Shown piece by piece: positions 58,233-64,000 of a stretch of 64,000 nucleotides of DNA. The DNA is from Asterias amurensis (taxonomy: Eukaryota > Echinodermata > Asteroidea > Forcipulatida > Asteriidae), in assembly GCF_032118995.1 (NCBI RefSeq), contig NC_092656.1, forward strand, positions 20,232,965 through 20,296,964. Reading direction: 5' to 3'. Numbering within the stretch: position 1 is the stretch's first letter; every line of letters begins with the position of its first letter. The notes under the pieces are model-generated. The model saw only the letters and a list, made by a program, of their open reading frames with translations. It did no database searches and was not told the DNA's origin. The translations under genes and the position numbers were made by a program.

Positions 58233-61200
58233 CTAATCAAATGAATCCCCTAAACTGTTGCCAACACTGCCCATGTGATGTCTGCTGACCAATCGACCTG
58301 CAGTGAACTGAGTCTTCGGTATGTTGTCGGTGAACATACTGGCAGCCCCTGTTAGTACCGACTGTGAGCCATCAGCCATTGATCTGGCTATGACTCTGAC
58401 TTGCGCTCTGGCTAAGGCTTGATACACACCGTCCATTCGGCTGTCTTTGTGGTCGGACCTAAAATAATGTAAAAAAACATTGTCATGAAATCCTGTATAT
58501 TGTGCAGTTCTCACTTAGCAGTAGTGTGTAGCCAATAATAGTTGAAACACAAGAGGTCCAGACAAAATTCTTTCCTTATGTAGCGGTTCACCTGGCTAGA
58601 AAGCTTAGTTGGTAGAGTGCTGCCATCGATTTCACCAAACTCTTCCTAACATGGGATTAATCTTAGGCCTTAGGTCGAGCAAAGTTCTGTATGGTAACCA
58701 AAGATGTTAGGATGCATTGAACCCATCCGAGCGTTTTGTGAAATCGCCTGCTGGCACATTAGTATGGTTGGCAGGTTCAAATCCTGCTCGAGTCAATTTG
58801 TTTTTCGTTCAACCCCAAAAATTTGTTGAAATACAGAAATTAACACTTACATTTGGTTATTTGTTAACCGCTCTCTGAGTTTATACACCATCGTTCTCAG
58901 TCGTCGGTTGTCATCAGTTAAGGCTTGTATGGTTATTTTATCAATACAATGCTGGGCTTCCATGCTGGAACGATTGGAATCCAACTCTTGAATCTACATT
59001 ATATTGAAAATAATACAATTGTCCTAATATAAAAATTATGATTGTGCTTTGTTTGAACTTGTGATCAAGCGATCTTTAGCAACAGTAAATGTATTGCATA
59101 TGCCAGAGCTGCCAGCAAGCCGACTGGTTTTGTGGGAGCCAACTCATGGTGTGAAACTGAGGGGCAGACAGAGAATGAGCTATGTCAGTGTCCTCAGTTG
59201 TCCTGTCTGCCTGCATAGGGAGTAGATAAGATTAAATTCACCGTAGGATGTCCCGCCAGTGAGCGACATAGGAGCATTGGTGATGAAAATTAAAGTGTTG
59301 CTTTTTAGTTTGAAAGCTGTGGTGGCTATGTGTAAAGCACTCATCTCTCACCAATGTTGCCCTGGTGCGATTCCATGCTAAGCCATAATATGAGGGACAC
59401 ATAGCTAAAACCCAAACATGTAGTTTGTATTGCTTTTAAAGTCTTCACTTTGTAAAGCTACACGCGTTCAAACATTGCCTTTCATTATAAAAGCCAGTGC
59501 TTGGTTTTATTTTGATGCATCAAGTGCACTTTGACACCCATAAGAGTAGGACTAAGAAAAAAAACATGTACCTTTTTCCTATCGTCTGTCTCATTATTCA
59601 ACTGTGTTTTCTCCATGTGATCTTCCAGATGGCTTTTAATCTCCCTACTGAACTCGGATAACATGTCATTCATACGAGGCTCACTTCAAATTAAAGAAAA
59701 AACAATGTGAAAAACTTCAAAATAATTTGTGTAATAAAATGCAACAAAGGAGAGTGCTATCAGTGGAAGGAAGTGTTGTTCTTTTTACACAAGAAAGTTA
59801 CAAACAAAAACACTAGTAATTCTTCTCCTTGTTTACAAAGCAATACATGGCCTCGCTCCCACGTACATCAATAGTCTCACATCTCACAAAAGTTGCCTTC
59901 TTCATCCATGGACCTCCGATCAACATCCAACATTCATCTTAGACTTTCCAACAGTCCATGCACGAAAACCTGCTATGGTCATAGAGCATTCTCAGTAGCT
60001 GCACCAACTTGCTGGAACAAGCTCCCTCTTCACATCCGTGACTCATCCTCAATCAGCTCCTTCAAGACTCAGTTAAAAACACACCTTTTCAGACAATGCT
60101 AAAGCGCTTTGAAACGCCTTTGGAAAGCGCTATCCAAAATGTTGTTTATTTTTATTATTAATAAACGACAGGCTCCATTTAAGTGACATCTACAATTCAA
60201 AGGAAACTTCTGGTTAAAATGGGAATGGAATCTTACTTTGTTTTCTTCTCTTTGTTTAATTGAGTTGGCGTTTCTTGTTCTTTGGAGGCCTCTTTGCCCA
60301 TTGCCTTCCTCAACTTGAATATCTCCTCTTCTTGCTTCTCTGATCTGATGAAATATAAACAAATAAATCAATTAAGAACGTGATACTGTCCTGGCTCCTG
60401 GTTGTGATAGTTTAGGTGACAGTGACCCTGTGACCCTGATTATGACTAAACCAACTGGGCCCAATTTCATAGAGCTGCTAAGCACAAAAATTTGCTTAGG
60501 ATGAAATTTCAGGATAAGCAAACAAAAGCTGAATACCAGTAACAAGCACTATGCAACAAATGGAAATTTGGCTGGTAATCCTGTTTTTATCTGGGAAGAA
60601 ATTTCATGCTTAGCAAATTTTTGTGCTTAGAAGCTCTATGAAATTGGGCCCAGGTCAATTAAGTGGTTGTAGTGGTACCTTTACGTACCTTCCACCTCTA
60701 GGGCCCTGGTTCAAATCCAATCCCACCCGGGGCAATCAGGTTATCATTGTCCTTGATTGTTTTCACTTGAATATCGCTATCCTCCCACATCCAACACCGA
60801 AACTTCCTTCATTGTCTTCCCTTCATAGTTGTTAGGTTCGCTTGTAGGAGTATTATTTGCCCCACAACCAGAATTACATAAATAAAATAAATACGTACAA
60901 ATAATCAGTGTTGCTTAATTTTTGAAGAGTGTCCCACTAGCGGTAAAACAATATCCTGGTTGGGACAGTTTAAAACAAAAACTCAAGAAGTTTGTTGAGA
61001 CTGTTTGTACCTCATGGCTAGCTGCGACTGCATCTCAACCTCAATCTTGAGTTGATCTTTGACCTCCTTCAAGGTCCCAGTAACATCCCTCTCTCGCATC
61101 TCAGCATCCTGGAGAGCATCTCCCAATCTCCAGCATTCTTGCTTCTTCATCTCAAGAGACTCACTGTTAGGAGGTGGGGAGCAAGTAAGGTTAAAGAGAA

Positions 61201-63406
61201 CACATCCAGGTTGTTGAAGGCACTGGACCCCTTTTGTAATTCTCACTTTGGTGTATCCCAACATGTGCATAAGCTAACAAATCTGTAAAAATTTTGACTC
61301 AATTGGTTATCGAAGAGAATAATGAAAGAAAAAAACACTCTTGTTGCACAAATCTGTGTGCTATCAAATGATTAATAAAAGGCCTCAGGCCTGAAGTCTT
61401 AAAAAATACTTGAGAGATAAATTACCTCTTCCTAAAAAAAATACTCTGTTACTTCAGAGGGAGCCGTTTCTCATAATGCTTTCAACAGCTCTCTATTACT
61501 CGTTACCAAGTAATTATTTATGCTAAAAATTATTTTGAGTAATTACCACAAGTGACCAGTGTTTTTAACCACTGGTTTTTCTCAGAGAGAGTTAATAACA
61601 GTTAAAGATAAATGAATCAAGTCAACTTCTGAACTTACTTCGCCAGATGAAGATCCAGTGACAACTGCATGTTTTTCTTCCTTAGCTCTTTCAAAGTTTC
61701 CTCATATCTTTGCAAAGAAGAATAAAAAAAAAATCAAGCAAGACAATTATAAAAATAGACAGGACAAGCCCATTCTAAGATGACCAGGATTAATAAAAGT
61801 GAACCTACCCCCTGTGACTCTAAAGCCTATCAATCCAATCTTAAAATGGGAATAGAATCATGGCACTGAAAAACAATTAAAATACAAGCCATGATATCGA
61901 TGCAATGTTGTTAAAAAGATCTTCTTTTAACAGGTTAGTTAGTGAATCAAATTTTGGATCATACTTGGGGAGCCAGTAGCTGGTTATATTGCAGTATAAC
62001 TATTTGAATTCCCCTGCATTTGTGTAACTCCTTTATTCCTGCTCGTTTAAACTCTTAAAAGGGTTTTAAACACTATTTAAATAAGTCGATCCAACAATTA
62101 TGGTGCTGGCTTGAAAATGGTTTTGGTTACTCACGTCTTGTGCTGTTTAGCTTCATCCATTCTCATCTGAAGCTGTAAAGTTGTCATCTCTTCTCTCTGC
62201 TAAAATACAGAACACAAATCATCAAAAGTTTTACTGGAATGCATAGACTTTGATTTAGTTTACTTTACGTCCGCCCTCTTTGTCCATGAACAGTACAAGT
62301 AACTGTTTCTACTGTAAGATATTGAACCAAAGAATGCCTCATAAGTGAACTTAATCACTGTCTGTAGCTCACAAGCCCGCTTAATATCTCATATGAAGGA
62401 CAAAATAATAGTGGTAAAATATTTTGCTCAAGGACACTAATAAGTGCCCCGACTGGAACTCGAACCCGCACTCTGTTGGTGAGAATCACCAGAGCTCGAG
62501 TCCTGTGCATCAATGAGGGATTCGAACCAGGGTTCACAGAGGTGAAAGGTAAAACGGTCCCTGCTAAAAACCACAAGTCCAATCAAACTGCCCCATATAC
62601 AACTCAAGCAGAGGGGGTAGAACAAACAGATAAGTAATTGTACCTTGTGCTCAGTTTTTGCAACCTCCCTTTGGCAGAGGCAATTTCTGACCATCTTCTT
62701 CAGCTCTCTAGTCTGGATGATTTGTTGCTGTAGAAGTTCATCCTTAGTGACTCCAGGAGAAGAGCTGCTTTGTGATTGGTTGATTGCAGAGGTCACATGA
62801 CTCTCGATATGTTTCAAGCTCTTGTTGGCCTTTGTGATTAAGATTAAAACGTTTGTTTGAGTTGTTTTCCTGTCATATTATGTGTCCCTAGATCATTATG
62901 GAATTTTAACAATTTAATTAACTCCAAAAACATTTCTTTATGAAGTCCATTGTTTCATAAAGAAACTCCCTTTCTTCTAATAAAAGCATGTAAAATTAAT
63001 GATATTTTTTATTTTTCACTTGTCTCTTTTGGGGTGGGGGGGGGGGGGTACAAGCCAATTAACTTCTATTAATTTGCTTCTTCTTCGACTTGGGATTCTT
63101 TAAGTAATATTCTTCTCTTTCTTCAAACTGTGATGATTTAAACTGTGATGATAATGAACGACGACGACTACAACCTTCTCACCCATAACATTTACCTCAT
63201 GAAGTTGTTTTTTAAGAGACAATCTCTCCTTATTCCAACACGAGAAGACTCTCGCTGATTTATCTGACTGTTGTCTTAACCGGATCCTTAAAGCGCCATG
63301 TTGTAAGAGGGTTTTCTCCATAGACTGTCTCAGCATGACGATCGACGCAGCTTGTTTTCTTTGCTCCGTGATGGAACGCTCAAGAAGTTCTCTTGCCTCA
63401 ACCAGT
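58233..63406 (-). CDS. Coiled-coil protein, C-terminal 423 residues (5' end outside window)
   Basis: Nine minus-strand exons join in frame, in transcript order: 63196-63406, 62644-62829, 62135-62199, 61639-61707, 61011-61163, 60237-60344, 59572-59683, 58851-58993 and 58233-58458. All have GT-AG borders and compatible phases. The first visible exon begins mid-codon, so the gene continues past 64000. The product is almost all charged helix, for example LVEARELLERSITEQRKQAA, KQEEEIFKLRKAMGKE and DDNRRLRTMVYKLRERL. It ends in a short non-coiled, Ser/Gly-rich tail (MADGSQSV...GNSLGDSFD). There is no transmembrane segment or enzyme motif. The length and heptad content suggest a centrosomal, ciliary or cytoskeletal coiled-coil protein, but I do not recognise the family and assign no function. 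The exon model itself is well supported. Confidence 0.82.
58595..58815 (+). mobile_element. tRNA-derived SINE split by a foldback insertion
   Basis: The A-box part (GCTTAGTTGGTAGAGTGCTG, about 58603-58623) and B-box part (GGCAGGTTCAAATCCTGC, about 58769) are separated by about 125 bp. The insert begins CGATTTCACCAAACTCTTCC and ends GTGAAATCG, inverted ends related to the foldback at 20291. It lies in an intron of the coiled-coil gene. Confidence 0.6.
59826..60165 (+). pseudogene. LINE retrotransposon 3'-end relic (RT C-terminal region)
   Basis: The plus strand encodes LLLVYKAIHGLAPTYINSLT, then after a frameshift near 59890 a frame ending GHRAFSVAAPTCWNKLPLHI and later KTQLKTHLFRQC-stop. Both blocks are hallmarks of the C terminus of CR1/L2/Rex-type LINE ORF2. 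A short TTTATTTTTATTATT-like tail follows. It is 5'-truncated, frameshifted and antisense to the host coiled-coil gene, in the intron between exons 59572-59683 and 60237-60344. The LINE clade is inferred. Confidence 0.8.
60456..60653. mobile_element. MITE family E, intact copy
   Basis: The left end TGGGCCCAATTTCATAGAGC is matched by the inverted right end GCTCTATGAAATTGGGCCCA. The inner arms also pair (CTAAGCACAAAAATTTGCTTA with TTAGCAAATTTTTGTGCTTAG). It is about 198 bp and intronic. Confidence 0.85.
60655..60890 (+). mobile_element. tRNA-derived SINE
   Basis: It has an A-box-like AGTGGTTGTAGTGGTACC and a B box CTGGTTCAAATCCAATCCC. It ends with an A/T-rich AATAAAATAAATA tail, as SINEs often do. 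Confidence 0.6.
61214..61568 (+). mobile_element. MITE-A copy
   Basis: It has the family core CAGAGGGAGCCGTTTCTCAT and the right end AATTACCACAAGTGACCAGT. It is diverged and intronic. Confidence 0.7.
62445..62570 (-). mobile_element. tRNA-like SINE fragments, two B boxes
   Basis: On the minus strand there are two B-box-like motifs, GGTTCGAATCCCTC and GGGTTCGAGTTCCAG, about 60 bp apart. This suggests a dimeric or duplicated SINE head. Confidence 0.5.
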
Positions 63407-64000
63407 CTGATTTTATAAATGTTAAGAGGAAAATAAAACGCAAATATTAGCAGAGACTTTCTCGAAGGCGAAATGACAACACAACAAACATAAACATGTA
63501 AACTAAAATTTAGCACTTTAATGACTAAGTAGTAATAAATAAATATACGTGTTTGCATGAGCTTTCGCTATGCTGTTTTGTTGTTTTGTTCGAAAGTCAA
63601 GTTCTATTCTCTCAATATTTTTCACGAAGATATCACTCAGGAAAAAAGGTTATCACCATATAATTTTGCCAACTTTCGTCTCAAAGAGAAGGGAAGGTAT
63701 TCTTAATAGTCAAATGTTGTGGTATTTTGTGGTCATCTTAATGTAAATTAAGAGCTTAACATGTATTTGTTTTTCTTATGTTAACAACTACTTTAGTCAA
63801 AATGTTGAGATTGGCCGGTTCTTTTTCAGGACAATTTTAGTCATGTTCCCTGATGCATAAAGCATCGATCTACACTGTAACCAAGAAGGGTCCAGACTAT
63901 TTCTCTTCATGCATAGGATTTTGGATTCATTCAACATGTGGCAAGTTCGAGCGGCAACTAGTCAATGTTCCATGGTTACCTATGCATTCAATACATCATG
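63407..64000 (-). other. Intron of the coiled-coil gene (upstream part, nothing recognised)
   Basis: AT-rich sequence precedes the first visible exon. I found no further exon of the coiled-coil gene before the window ends. Confidence 0.5.

Overview
The window is animal genomic DNA: AT-rich, with short GT-AG exons in large introns and dozens of short inverted-repeat (MITE-like) elements, SINEs and a LINE relic. The encoded proteins (CRTC, FBXO33, a spinster-like transporter and a coiled-coil protein) and the repeat landscape suggest a marine invertebrate deuterostome, most likely an echinoderm such as a sea star. The species call is inference; I could not search a database.

Layout. (1) About 1-41.8 kb is the minus-strand gene for the CREB-regulated transcription coactivator (CRTC/TORC). 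Exons 1 and 2 are at 41.4-41.8 kb and a middle exon is at 18.84-18.89 kb. The rest of this stretch looks intronic and is packed with MITEs, three hAT-like elements, foldback elements and tandem arrays. Later CRTC exons were not found and probably lie left of the window. (2) 41.8-43.9 kb is a divergent intergenic region between CRTC and FBXO33. (3) 43.9-46.1 kb holds the plus-strand FBXO33 orthologue, with three coding exons joining in frame to 495 aa. (4) 50.1-55.9 kb holds a plus-strand spinster-like MFS transporter, with nine coding exons joining in frame to 496 aa. (5) 58.2-63.4 kb holds the minus-strand 3' part of a coiled-coil gene that I cannot name, with nine exons encoding 423 aa and the 5' end beyond the window. 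It lies tail to tail with the transporter gene.

All exon joins were checked by hand for splice sites and phase. The genes do not form an operon or an obvious pathway. CRTC acts in cAMP/CREB transcription, FBXO33 in SCF ubiquitin ligation, and the transporter probably in lysosomal or endosomal membranes.

The most notable non-genic signal is a group of MITE families with different interiors but shared TTAA-flanked AGG/AGC...CCT/GCT ends, which suggests one Kolobok-like transposase. Others are elements nested inside other elements (a 171-bp foldback and a 488-bp MITE, both inside copies of the same MITE), two hAT-like elements with perfect 8-bp target duplications, a 21-bp minisatellite that reads as a leucine heptad, and several candidate conserved noncoding elements inside the CRTC introns.
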